Of a DNA stretch of 64,000 nucleotides, positions 26,201 through 34,183 are shown in pieces (the first letter of the stretch is position 1; each line of letters begins with the position of its first letter). A model generated the notes under the pieces. The model saw nothing but the letters and a program-made list of their open reading frames with translations, had not been told where the DNA came from and ran no database searches. A program made the translations under genes and the position numbers. The DNA is from Hahella sp. HN01 (GTDB taxonomy: Bacteria; Pseudomonadota; Gammaproteobacteria; Pseudomonadales; Oleiphilaceae): NCBI RefSeq assembly GCF_018986435.1, contig NZ_JAHMIN010000011.1:52654-116653 (forward strand), read 5' to 3'.

Positions 26201-26678
26201 TCCCAAACTTCTGCAGGCAGAGCCTGAAAGGCCGCATCATGAATTTGAAAATTACAAACTCTACTACTTTGGCGTCCTCTCTCCGTCCGCGACGGTAGAT
26301 ATCGCCTACGAATATGAAGACCAGGATTTAGAAGACAAGCAGTTTGGCACAGGATCTATTTACCGAGTGAAAACACATAGTCTTCCATTAGGCGTCACAC
26401 TCTATCTCCCCAGACACTTCTCTATGCGAATGGAGAGCATATACACCGACCAGAAAGTAAAAGCGTCGTTCGCCTCAGGTGACCAAAGAGACTTTGACGC
26501 CAATCTTTGGACCTTCAATGTTCGCCTCGATTACAAACTGCCGCGCCGCTTCGGAGAGTTGCAATTTGGCGTCGACAATATCTTCGATAAAAACAAAGAA
26601 ATCCTGAACAGTGAGTTGGATTATCCGGGGTATTACCCGAAAAGATTTCTATACAGCCGCATACAGCTGTCTTTCTAA
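23289..26678 (+). CDS. FecR-TPR-outer-membrane beta-barrel fusion protein
   Basis: The 1129-residue protein opens with a signal peptide (about 1-31). Residues 50-170 form a FecR-type domain (DTLRTGQNSRASIYLRNNTY, FEVDTPYVNAMVEGTEFVVE). Residues 220-560 hold about nine TPR-like repeats (AQAAILLTSGQQQEAGNLLE, PSVPDAWLGLGLSKLRGGDL). Residues 630-1129 have the alternating pattern of an outer-membrane barrel, ending LQFGVDNIFDKNKEI and a terminal Phe like TonB-dependent receptors. GTG 23289 has AAGGAG six bases upstream. The role is unknown; FecR domains usually sit in the periplasm and sense or recruit partners. It lies between the CHASE2 cyclase and a small lipoprotein on the same strand. Confidence 0.85.
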   Translation: MGLLLRGQLLCRVSCGALFSLSLTLSGTSVAAPPCADWMGKVIAVQGTLEKSLPQQTWASLTSEQYLCPGDTLRTGQNSRASIYLRNNTYMRLNQSAIMRFPDNVEKQSFWVQLKQGVAHFLSRIVNRFEVDTPYVNAMVEGTEFVVEATQGGSVTVIEGKVLAFSDTERLRLTQGEQARSDTGAHLRSLKVNTQDTVAWAIYYPPGTVLKELTAMSDGASAATLSQVQEMIDRNRPDAALQALRADSGNEPSLRLAQAAILLTSGQQQEAGNLLEPLQNDPRQGHLALAMQAVLAAVNSQSQQALQLAQDAVALRADSPSAQLALSYAWQANLNLPEAIAAAERATVAAPQSVITWTRLAELELTSGAYSDAKYAAGRATEIAPTHPQAQIAAGFIALFEHKLADADAHFQSAIKADPSVPDAWLGLGLSKLRGGDLESGRNDLEVAVSLSPNNAVLRSYLGRAYFEEKRSDDASEQWLLAKERDPQDPTPYFYDGVNKLFGNDPVGAIEELERSKQLNRNRAVYRSDGLLQSDSAARSAALARAYGEAGFDQAVLLEGWEALRQDPTSADGHRLLADRYLSQPNHQAARVSELMQAQLWQPITAYPLQPQLYETGLPIVEGLGPSRSGVNEYHPLFLQDGVYGLTNGFVGSDDTWGEDIVVSGLQGPVSASFGQYHYESDGFRNGLDQEQDIYNGLLQWQIHPSISIQLEARKAEKEDHLFKLQSIEPDAEPEDRSVDTKTYRFGLASRLDNHNSWLFSAIRQKFEEEQALAAADTFSDRKPRTYEVQYIHTASNFYAQIGAGRASIETKTNIQNPAGYINSDDDITHRNLYTYFGIQPTESVFLLIGAAYDNLRLEVARNTFFDFPFPLPDIDISDSATDEVKQWSPKFGVEFTPTEQLTFRLATFRSLKRDIAADRTIEPAQILGFNQLYDDPNGSDVKTYAAAVDYKLGGRFGAGLEAMRRTVDIHPKLLQAEPERPHHEFENYKLYYFGVLSPSATVDIAYEYEDQDLEDKQFGTGSIYRVKTHSLPLGVTLYLPRHFSMRMESIYTDQKVKASFASGDQRDFDANLWTFNVRLDYKLPRRFGELQFGVDNIFDKNKEILNSELDYPGYYPKRFLYSRIQLSF

Positions 26679-26707
26679 ATAAAAAATGAAAAAACAAGGA
26701 GACGACA

Positions 26708-27091
26708 ATGAGATTGATGAACTTACTTTACACCCTCGCGCTGGGATCTTCCCTTTCCCTCAGCGCCTGCGCTCATACTCCCGGAACCAAGCCCAGCGAC
26801 GGAGATCCAAACTTCCCCAACCATCCGAATACCGGGGAAAGACATGATCCCAAGAATGTCGGCAAATACGCGTCATTCAGAATTACGATGACCAATGACG
26901 GCAGAATGGTCGTACTGAACGAAAAAGGCGAGGAAATGCGACCTAACGCAAAACTGCCCCTTAAAGTTGAAGCTCACTATATTGAGTCAGCCGAGTCCAT
27001 GATGATTATGCGTTACAGAGGCTCGCCGGAATATTATGTGCTGGAAGTGGGTGGCGATATCTATCATGTACCCATTCCTCACACCCATTAA
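26708..27091 (+). CDS. Small lipoprotein of unknown function
   Basis: The 127-residue protein has a lipoprotein signal peptide with lipobox LSAC (Cys at about 22), then a polar linker with ProAsn repeats (GDPNFPNHPNTGERHDPK) and a small beta-rich domain ending in HVPIPHTH. It is probably anchored in the outer membrane. AAGGAG precedes the ATG, and the gene follows the FecR-TPR-barrel gene by 29 bases, so the two are cotranscribed and may form a complex. No family is recognised. Confidence 0.75.
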   Translation: MRLMNLLYTLALGSSLSLSACAHTPGTKPSDGDPNFPNHPNTGERHDPKNVGKYASFRITMTNDGRMVVLNEKGEEMRPNAKLPLKVEAHYIESAESMMIMRYRGSPEYYVLEVGGDIYHVPIPHTH

Positions 27092-27154
27092 CTTTAGTCT
27101 GGCAAGAGATTTGGCGGGCGCATAGAAGCGCCTGCGCGTCGGTAATCAATGGGG

Positions 27155-27183
27155 GACAGGACCTGACATACGCAGGTCCTGTC
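27155..27183. repeat. Perfect 10-pair hairpin between convergent genes
   Basis: GACAGGACCT and AGGTCCTGTC are exact inverted repeats with a nine-base loop. There is no T run on either side, so it is not a standard intrinsic terminator, but its place between the convergent lipoprotein and permease genes suggests a transcript-end or stabilising role. Confidence 0.6.
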
Positions 27184-27196
27184 GATATAGACAAAG

Positions 27197-28462
27197 TCAG
27201 ATCATATCCTCAACACGCTCAATGTGCTCCTTGCGCCCAGCGGGCATAGGCAGCAACAAATTCAGAATAATGGCGACAAAGGCGCAAAGTGAAATGCCTT
27301 TCAGACCCAGATCTTTATCTCCGATCACCATGCCGCCAATCCCGAACACCAGCGTGACGCCGACGATTACCAGGTTACGGGCTTCGCTCAAATCCACCTG
27401 ATGGCGAATCAGTGAATTCATTCCCACCGCGGCGATAGAACCGAACAGCAAACACAATATGCCGCCCATCACCGGGACCGGAATCGTCTGCAACGCCGCG
27501 CCGAATTTGCCGATAAACGCCAGCGCGACAGCGATAACCGCCGCCCAGATCATGATTTTAGGATTGTAGTTTTTGGTCAGCATGACAGCGCCCGTCACCT
27601 CGGAGTAGGTCGTGTTGGGTGGCCCGCCAAACGCCGCCGCGACCGAAGTGGCCACGCCATCGCCAAGCAGGGTGCGATGCAAGCCCGGCTTTTGCAGGTA
27701 ATTTTTACCAGTGACCGAACTGATCGCCAGAATGTCGCCGATATGCTCCACGGCTGGCGCCAAGGCCACAGGGATCATGAACAGGATCGCCCCCCAACTG
27801 AACTCCGGCGCCACAAAAGCGGGCAATCCGAACCAGTTGGCGTTGACTACCGCCGTCATGTCCACCACGCCAAAAGCCAACGACAACGCATATCCAAACG
27901 CCACGCCGCATAATATCGGCAACAAACGCAGTAGTCCCTTGCCCATGACCGCCACTATCAATGTCAACGCCAGTGCGGGCAGAGAAATCATCAACGCCGT
28001 TTCATAGGGGACCAGCTGCAGAGCGCCATTGCCGCTTTTGCCCATCGCCATATTGGCGGCCACCGGCGCCAACCCCAAACCAATAGACATAATCACCGGC
28101 CCTACCACCACTGGCGGCAATAACCGATCCAGAAAGCCGGTTCCTCTGAACTTCACCGCTGCGCTCAAAATCATGTAGGTCAAGCCGGCGGCGATCAGCC
28201 CTCCCATGGTGGCGGGCAATCCGAAAGTGGATTTCGCCGCCATAATCGGCGCGATAAAAGCAAATGAGGAGGCCAGAAAAATAGGAACCTGCCCGCCGGT
28301 AATCAGGTGAAACAGCAAGGTGCCGACGCCAGCGGTGAATAATGCGACATTGGGATCAAGTCCGGTAATGAGAGGCATCAACACCAGTGCGCCGAATGCC
28401 ACAAATAGCATTTGCGCGCCAGCCAGCGCCTGTTTCCAAAGCGGATCGGTCGTACTCATCAT
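27197..28462 (-). CDS. uraA: Uracil/xanthine permease (NCS2/UraA family)
   Basis: The 421-residue inner-membrane protein has about 14 hydrophobic helices and the NCS2 fold signatures: QMLFVAFGALVLMPLITGLD at the N-terminus, VGPVIMSIGLGLAP, the family motif region FGGPPNTTYSEVTGAVMLTK, and MGGILCLLFGSIAAVGMNSL. NTTYSE is characteristic of uracil-type members, so uracil uptake by proton symport is the best guess. The start is the ATGATG at 28462/28459 because AGGTAGGA lies upstream; the frame continues further but without homology-like sequence. It is monocistronic and diverges from the methyltransferase gene. Confidence 0.88.
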   Translation of the reverse strand: MMSTTDPLWKQALAGAQMLFVAFGALVLMPLITGLDPNVALFTAGVGTLLFHLITGGQVPIFLASSFAFIAPIMAAKSTFGLPATMGGLIAAGLTYMILSAAVKFRGTGFLDRLLPPVVVGPVIMSIGLGLAPVAANMAMGKSGNGALQLVPYETALMISLPALALTLIVAVMGKGLLRLLPILCGVAFGYALSLAFGVVDMTAVVNANWFGLPAFVAPEFSWGAILFMIPVALAPAVEHIGDILAISSVTGKNYLQKPGLHRTLLGDGVATSVAAAFGGPPNTTYSEVTGAVMLTKNYNPKIMIWAAVIAVALAFIGKFGAALQTIPVPVMGGILCLLFGSIAAVGMNSLIRHQVDLSEARNLVIVGVTLVFGIGGMVIGDKDLGLKGISLCAFVAIILNLLLPMPAGRKEHIERVEDMI

Positions 28463-28602
28463 GGATATTTTCCTACCTGAAAAAGCGAGTGTGTTTTTTG
28501 GCTTAAGCAAAACCCGTGCAATATAACGAAAGGCGCGCGCAAGGTCACGGCGAAACGCCTCTCCAACAAGGACTTTCCCGTTATCAGGCATTCACATTTC
28601 GC

Positions 28603-28630
28603 TTGCCAAACCCCAAATTCGCTATAAAAT
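28603..28630 (+). promoter_or_regulatory. Candidate sigma-70 promoter of the METTL25-like gene
   Basis: TTGCCA (28603-28608) and TAAAAT (28625-28630) with a 16-base spacer lie 36 bases before the ATG. A second reading gives TATAAA two bases upstream. Confidence 0.45.
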
Positions 28631-28665
28631 CTGCGCACCTTTCATCTGATCAATTATTAAACTAA

Positions 28666-29910
28666 ATGTCAGCCGCTGTTCCGCTACATCCTGACGCCGC
28701 TTCTGAGCGGGGCGATCTGGATCTACTTCAACGCTTCCAGTCCCTCGACGCCCTGCTCGCCGAGCATGACTATTTTTGGAAACCACGCCCCTTTGAAACA
28801 ACTCATCCGAGTTGGCGCCAGTTGCATCCGGAACTCTATAACGCGATCAGCTGCCAGTCTGATGCAGAAGTCGATGTCTGCTCCGCCGAGCCAGCCCGGT
28901 TTCAGGAAATCGCGCAACCATTGCTGCCCTGGCTGTCGGAGTTGTCACGGGCCAGTGAGTTAGCCGCCGCTTCAAGTCGCCCTTTGACGTTTTCACCTTT
29001 TGACGCCTTGCATGCGCCCGGACGGAAGTGGCGCCAAGTTACCGCCTTCGCCGCCGCCCTTCCGCCACTGAGCGGACAAGTCCACGACTGGTGTTCAGGC
29101 AAAGGTCACCTCGCTCGCGCCATCGCCGGCGCCAACGAGGTAACAATGTGCTGCTTTGAATTGGACGCGCAATTATGTGAAAGCGGACAAGCATTGGCGG
29201 ATAAACAACAATTGCCGATCCACTATGTTCGACAGGACCTGCTACAGCCGTTCGATTCCAGCAAGGAAGCCTATCGCGGCGGGTGGCGCCTGGGCCTGCA
29301 CGCCTGTGGGCAGTTACACGTCAACCTGTTGCGCGCCGGTGTGGACAGTGCGGCGGATGGCGTCGCCATTGCCCCATGCTGCTATCACAAACTCTGTCTT
29401 GGCGAGCAATATCAACCTCTCTCCGAGACCGCCCGTCGGGCCAGTCTAACCTTGTCCCTGAAAGACGTATCCCTGGCGGTGCAGGAAACCGTCACTGCCT
29501 CAGCGAAAGAGCGCGCGCAGCGAGAGAAAGAAAGCCAATGGCGTCTGGGATTCGACGTACTACAACGTCAGTTACGCAATAAAGACGAATACCTCCCTAC
29601 GCCATCGCTTCCCAAAGCAATGCTGAATGGCGACTTTACCGCCTTTTGCGCATGGGCTGCGCAGGAAAAACAACTCACCCTGCCCAAGGACATCGACTAC
29701 GCCCAGTTCGCGGCAGCCGGCCGTTCACGTTATCGCGAAGTACGCAGAGTAGAACTGGTGAGACATCTGTTTCGCCGCCCACTGGAAATCTGGCTGGCGC
29801 TGGATCGCGCGCTATTTCTGCAAGAACGGGGCTATGAAGTGACAATGCGGGAGTTTTGTAGTCGCGAGATAACGCCGAGAAATATTCTGATAAAAGGACA
29901 ACTGTTGTAG
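28666..29910 (+). CDS. Methyltransferase-domain protein, METTL25/GSTCD-like
   Basis: The 414-residue cytoplasmic protein has a SAM-binding methyltransferase domain (about 120-290): SGQVHDWCSGKGHLARAIAG gives motif I with CSGKGH, and CFELDAQLCESG gives the acidic loop. The sequences LHACGQLHVNLLR and IAPCCYHKLC match the METTL25/GSTCD-type family (PF13679), in which PCCYH is the active-site motif. The substrate is unknown in bacteria. C-terminal residues 330-414 are helical. It is monocistronic with its own promoter. Confidence 0.8.
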   Translation: MSAAVPLHPDAASERGDLDLLQRFQSLDALLAEHDYFWKPRPFETTHPSWRQLHPELYNAISCQSDAEVDVCSAEPARFQEIAQPLLPWLSELSRASELAAASSRPLTFSPFDALHAPGRKWRQVTAFAAALPPLSGQVHDWCSGKGHLARAIAGANEVTMCCFELDAQLCESGQALADKQQLPIHYVRQDLLQPFDSSKEAYRGGWRLGLHACGQLHVNLLRAGVDSAADGVAIAPCCYHKLCLGEQYQPLSETARRASLTLSLKDVSLAVQETVTASAKERAQREKESQWRLGFDVLQRQLRNKDEYLPTPSLPKAMLNGDFTAFCAWAAQEKQLTLPKDIDYAQFAAAGRSRYREVRRVELVRHLFRRPLEIWLALDRALFLQERGYEVTMREFCSREITPRNILIKGQLL

Positions 29911-30204
29911 TAAAGAACGGCATTTTGTATTGAATACTTTACACATATCGCTATCCACGCCGATCCATACAAATGTTATTTCCATGAAATGCAAAACAAC
30001 ACACAACTATGGAATATATTTTGCCTTATATTCTAGTCCTAATTCAGTACGCTACTTTGCTGAAGAAAGATCCGCACAGTGTCATGGAGAGATACTTCCG
30101 CCATTCGATTACTGCCGGGTTTTAATCAGGAAAAGCGCTTTAAAGCGCATTATTTAAAACCAAATCCACTACTAAGAATAACCTGCCACATTGGAGGTGT
30201 TTCA

Positions 30205-31698
30205 ATGAAACCCATACGGACATATTCAGTCCTGCCGTTTTTGCTCCTGAGCATTCCATCATTGTCCAACGCTGGAGTCATCGAATGGAAAGGGCCTGTA
30301 AATGGAGCCTTTTCCGACGCCTCTAACTGGCAAGGCGGAGTAACTCCAAAGTCTGGCGATACAGCAGTTTTCAATACAGGCGGAGCCAGTCCCTATACAG
30401 TCACGTTTAATGATAGCGACGCTACCACCATCGAAAGTGTAGAAGTCCGCAACGACCAATTGACGATAGAGAATAGCTTTGCAATCGAAAAAAACCTCAC
30501 CATTGGCGGAACAGGTGGGGAAAACACAAGTTTGACGTTCAATAACGGACAAATCCTTTTTCAAGACAATCCGAGCGGCCATAACCCTCCGTTAACCTCA
30601 ATTAAGAGTTCAGCTGGCGGCTCTTCCGAAATGGTTATGAATCATAGCCAACTATCGTGGGTTAATCTGGCGGTGGAAATGGAGGGAAAATCCAGCTCAA
30701 TCGTCATGAAAGACCATTCTGGAATTGAGGGACTTTATTTGCAGCAACGTGGCGGAGCCAGTCTGGTCGTTGACAACTCATCTTTAAGTCTTTCTTCTGC
30801 ATTCTACCAGGATGATGGCGTCGCCCTCTTTACCAATGGAGCTTACGCCGGCCTGTCAGACTCCTTTATTGGCGGTAAATTTACCGCGGAAGGCCCAGAC
30901 ACACGTATTTATCATGGCGGTTACCTTAGCGCTGGCGGTGAACTGACCTATCGAGATGGCGCCTATGCCCAAGCGGGCATGTTAGCCGGTGGCGGTACGA
31001 TTAATATTGACGGGGCCGGTTCACAGCTTGAGTTTAACAGCATTGGTTTGTACGACCCCTATTCACCTATCGAATTCTCCGGCGAAGTTAACGTTACTAA
31101 CGGCGGCGTTTTTGGTGATCTAAGCACTACTGGATACTCTTCAGGCTGGATATCTGGTCATATGAAAGTGAACCTTTCAAATGGAAGCTTTGGGGCCCAA
31201 TTTATTGACAACAACGGAACCATTTCCGGTCACGGCCAAATGGTCGGAGAGCTGAAAAACAAAGAAGGCGGTCGTATTGAGTCCAAAGGCGGCTCACTGG
31301 CGCTGAATGGCAACTATACGCAAGACAGCGCCAGCGTTCTGTCCATTACCATCGGCGACTGGATGCTCAGCGACGACACTGCTGCGCTAGCAATCGACGG
31401 AACAGCGACTTTGGATGGCTTTGTCACAGTTCAACTTGAAGACGCCTTCAAGCCAAAGTTAGGGGATGCATTCAACCTGCTCAGCGCGACATCTATCGTC
31501 GGTGAGTTTAGTGACTTTTCCTTCCCTGGTTTGAGTGGAGGAATGGGTTGGGCTTGGGAAATCATAGCCGGCGCCGACTATGAAACCCTGGTTCTAAAAG
31601 TGGTTGCGAACCAAGTACCAGTCCCAGAGCCAGGTACACTCGCGCTTTTTGGTTTGTCAGCGAGTTTGATTCTTCTGAGAAGAAGGAAGCCTGCCTGA
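30205..31698 (+). CDS. PEP-CTERM sorting-domain surface protein
   Basis: The 497-residue protein has a signal peptide (about 1-22, ending SLSNA) and a long beta-helix-like body of short turns rich in Gly, Asn, Ser and Thr (WQGGVTPKSGDTAVFNTGG, LTIENSFAIEKNLTIGGTG), resembling autotransporter passenger or dockerin-free adhesin repeats. The C-terminus has VPEPGTLALFGLSASLIL then RRRKPA, a PEP-CTERM signal recognised by an exosortase (EpsH-type), which implies biofilm or exopolysaccharide-linked surface sorting. GGAGG lies seven bases upstream of the ATG at 30205; upstream residues in the frame are not part of the gene. No exosortase gene is in the window. Confidence 0.88.
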   Translation: MKPIRTYSVLPFLLLSIPSLSNAGVIEWKGPVNGAFSDASNWQGGVTPKSGDTAVFNTGGASPYTVTFNDSDATTIESVEVRNDQLTIENSFAIEKNLTIGGTGGENTSLTFNNGQILFQDNPSGHNPPLTSIKSSAGGSSEMVMNHSQLSWVNLAVEMEGKSSSIVMKDHSGIEGLYLQQRGGASLVVDNSSLSLSSAFYQDDGVALFTNGAYAGLSDSFIGGKFTAEGPDTRIYHGGYLSAGGELTYRDGAYAQAGMLAGGGTINIDGAGSQLEFNSIGLYDPYSPIEFSGEVNVTNGGVFGDLSTTGYSSGWISGHMKVNLSNGSFGAQFIDNNGTISGHGQMVGELKNKEGGRIESKGGSLALNGNYTQDSASVLSITIGDWMLSDDTAALAIDGTATLDGFVTVQLEDAFKPKLGDAFNLLSATSIVGEFSDFSFPGLSGGMGWAWEIIAGADYETLVLKVVANQVPVPEPGTLALFGLSASLILLRRRKPA

Positions 31699-31707
31699 TT
31701 TTCCATC

Positions 31708-31735
31708 AAAAAAGCGCCCCTCGGGGCGCTTTTTC
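31708..31735. terminator. Bidirectional intrinsic terminator
   Basis: AAAAAGCGCCCC and GGGGCGCTTTTT form an almost unbroken stem with A and T tracts on both sides, between the PEP-CTERM gene and the convergent TIGR02647 gene. Confidence 0.9.
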
Positions 31736-31764
31736 TTTATCAGTTTCACGTTAATACAGCCACA

Positions 31765-32001
31765 TCAAACCGGCTTCAAGATAGTCAGCAGGGCCTGGGC
31801 GTGTTCCGCCGCGTCGTGGCCGAGGCTGGTAAGGTAGCCGCCGTCCGCCTGGGTGATCAGCCCTTTCGCATGCAGCCTTTTCGCCGCCGTCACCATTTTC
31901 TGCCCTGCAGTCTGGTGCACTTTCAACCCTTCCTGGGTCGTGGTGAGATTGTATTTAGCGAGGATCTCGATTTCATCAATCAGCTCGGGCGTATAGGCCA
32001 T
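31765..32001 (-). CDS. TIGR02647 family protein
   Basis: The 78-residue protein matches the small conserved gammaproteobacterial family TIGR02647 (YTPELIDEIEILAKYNLTTT, QEGLKVHQTAGQKMVTAAKR, LITQADGGYLTSLGHDAAEH). It is fully cytoplasmic and helical, and is often regarded as a possible DNA-binding protein, but no function has been shown. It is short, single and convergent with the PEP-CTERM gene. Confidence 0.85.
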   Translation of the reverse strand: MAYTPELIDEIEILAKYNLTTTQEGLKVHQTAGQKMVTAAKRLHAKGLITQADGGYLTSLGHDAAEHAQALLTILKPV

Positions 32002-32160
32002 ATAAGCTCCTGGTTATTATCATTCAGCGCAATTGCGGGGACCGGTTTTCCGGATAATACAACGAACTGCCTGAAGTGAAAAACGGTCTGTCGGGAATGA
32101 AAAAACAACAGTTCCGAAAATGGCGAGACAGGCTTCGTGTTGAGGATTAGCATAGCCTCT

Positions 32161-33615
32161 ATGAAGACAAACGCCAACCTCGACCATGACACCTGTTACA
32201 ACGCTCTGATCAGCAGAGATCACCGCTTTGACGGCTGCTTTTTTGTCGGCGTCACCAGCACCGGCGTATACTGCCGACCTGTCTGCGCCGTCCGCAAGCC
32301 GAAGAAAGAAAACACGTTGTTTTTCCGAAGCGCCGCAGCAGCGGAGAACGGCGGCTTCCGACCCTGCTTGAAGTGCCGGCCGGAACTCGCTCCCGGGCTC
32401 GCGGCGGTGGATAGTAAGCGGCAGCTCGCCCGCGCCGCCTCCAATCTGATTGAACAAGGATTTCTACGTGGACGTTCACTGGCGCAACTGGCTGCGCGGA
32501 TTGGCGTCAGCGACCGCTATCTGCGCGATCTGTTTCAGAGCGAGTTCGGCGTATCGCCCATTCAGTATTCGCAAACACATCGCCTGTTGCTGGCCAAACA
32601 GCTCCTGACAGAGAGCGACCTGTCCATGACGGATGTGGCGTTGGCGGCAGGGTTCAACAGCACCCGCCGCTTTAATGACCTGTTTCAAAAGCACTATGGT
32701 TTGATCCCATCCAAAGTGCGACGTCGTTCAGCGCCCACACAGAGCGAGATGATCAGCTTTGAGATGCCCTACCGTCCGCCGTACGCCTGGGACGCCCTGC
32801 TCAGCTTTCTCCGCGCCCGGACCATCACCGGCGTGGACGCGGTCGTCGACGGACGTTATCGCAGGATTGTCCGAGTCGAGGCGGGAGAGGACTCCGCCGT
32901 GGGCTGGTTTGAAGCCAGCCATGAAGCAGACGCCGCCCGTATTCGCATTCGTCTGGACAGTACGCTCAGCCGCCACATTGGCTACCTCATCAATCGCCTG
33001 CGCGCCTTTTTCGATGTTTCCTGCGTCCCGCAGGAGATCAATAAAGTGCTGGGGACCTTAGCGCAAAACGAACCTGGGTTGCGCATTCCTGGCGGCATAG
33101 ACGGATTTGAAATAGCCGTACGCGCCATTCTCGGACAGCAGATTACCGTCGCGGCGGCGCGTACATTACTGGCCAGGCTGGTGGACAAATTCGGCGAGCC
33201 TATTGAAACCCCATTCCCGGAGATTCACCGCGCCTTCCCCAGTGCAGCGTCGCTGGTCGACCTGCCCATTGAGGAACTGGCCTCTCTTGGCGTGATCAGA
33301 ACGCGGGTTCGCGCCATTCAGGAGATCGCCGCGTCGATGTTGCGAGGGGATTTGACCCTGACTCCAGCCACCAATGTGGAGCAGGAAATACAACGGCTGC
33401 ACGCCATTCCTGGCATCGGCGACTGGACAGCCCAGTATATCGCTTTGCGCGCCATGTCCTGGCCCGATGGCTTTCCCGCCTCCGATGTGGGCGTACGTAA
33501 AGCCCTGGGCGGCGTGGACGCTAAACTGGCTGCGCTGACGGCGGAGGATTGGCGGCCATGGCGAGGTTACGCCGTCATGCATTTATGGAGAAGTTTGGAG
33601 ACACCCCATGATTGA
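32161..33615 (+). CDS. alkA: Ada-type sensor fused to AlkA 3-methyladenine DNA glycosylase
   Basis: The 484-residue protein has an Ada zinc domain (about 12-80) with C38 and C42 in GVYCRPVCAVRK and a second Cys pair in FRPCLKCRPEL. C38 coincides with the E. coli Ada methyl-acceptor Cys38, which also supports the ATG at 32161. An AraC helix-turn-helix follows (about 90-185; IGVSDRYLRDLFQSEFGVSP), then an AlkA N-terminal domain and an HhH-GPD domain (about 200-480) with GIGDWTAQYIALRAM and catalytic Asp in SDVGVRKALGG. The protein should detect methyl phosphotriesters, activate transcription and excise alkylated bases. It lacks the O6-methylguanine transferase domain, supplied by the next gene, which overlaps it by eight bases. 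Confidence 0.93.
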   Translation: MKTNANLDHDTCYNALISRDHRFDGCFFVGVTSTGVYCRPVCAVRKPKKENTLFFRSAAAAENGGFRPCLKCRPELAPGLAAVDSKRQLARAASNLIEQGFLRGRSLAQLAARIGVSDRYLRDLFQSEFGVSPIQYSQTHRLLLAKQLLTESDLSMTDVALAAGFNSTRRFNDLFQKHYGLIPSKVRRRSAPTQSEMISFEMPYRPPYAWDALLSFLRARTITGVDAVVDGRYRRIVRVEAGEDSAVGWFEASHEADAARIRIRLDSTLSRHIGYLINRLRAFFDVSCVPQEINKVLGTLAQNEPGLRIPGGIDGFEIAVRAILGQQITVAAARTLLARLVDKFGEPIETPFPEIHRAFPSAASLVDLPIEELASLGVIRTRVRAIQEIAASMLRGDLTLTPATNVEQEIQRLHAIPGIGDWTAQYIALRAMSWPDGFPASDVGVRKALGGVDAKLAALTAEDWRPWRGYAVMHLWRSLETPHD

Positions 33616-34090
33616 CTATATCGATATCGACTCGCCCTTGGGGCGCGTCCGTCTGGCCGCTCAGAATGGCGAGCTTACCGGCTGCTATTTCGATGGCCAG
33701 AAATATTACCCGGAGCTGACGCCAGCGTGGCGCCATCATCCCGATTGCGCCGTTCTGCAGGAAGCGGCGCGCCAGCTTGAACTCTACTTCGCCGGCCAGT
33801 TACAGCGTTTCGATCTCCCGCTGGCGCCCAAAGGCACTGCGTTTCAGCAGGAAGTATGGCGCGCCTTATCGGATATTGAGTCCGGGCGACTTTCCACCTA
33901 TCAACAGATCGCCAACGTTCTGGGTCGCCCCCGCGCCACGCGAGCGGTCGGCGCGGCGGTGGGACGCAACCCTCTCTCCGTCATTATTCCCTGTCATCGC
34001 GTCATCGGCGGCAATGGTTCATTGACCGGTTACGCCGGTGGATTGAATAGGAAACAGGCGCTTTTAGAGCTGGAAAAAGCACCGCTCTGA
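33608..34090 (+). CDS. ogt: Methylated-DNA-protein-cysteine methyltransferase
   Basis: The 160-residue protein removes methyl groups from O6-methylguanine by transfer to a cysteine in PCHRVIGGNGSLTGYAGG, the invariant active-site motif. An N-terminal ribonuclease-like domain precedes it (about 1-75) and the DNA-binding helix RATRAVGAAVGRNPLSVI is clear. The gene starts eight bases inside the upstream glycosylase gene, so the adaptive-response pair is one operon, probably induced through the upstream Ada domain. Confidence 0.95.
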   Translation: MIDYIDIDSPLGRVRLAAQNGELTGCYFDGQKYYPELTPAWRHHPDCAVLQEAARQLELYFAGQLQRFDLPLAPKGTAFQQEVWRALSDIESGRLSTYQQIANVLGRPRATRAVGAAVGRNPLSVIIPCHRVIGGNGSLTGYAGGLNRKQALLELEKAPL

Positions 34091-34183
34091 GCCCTCTCAA
34101 AAACCGGATATTTCCACCTATATCATTGGCTTGCAAAAGAAGGCATGTTGTCATCTTTAGCCGTATCAGTATGAGCGTCGACT

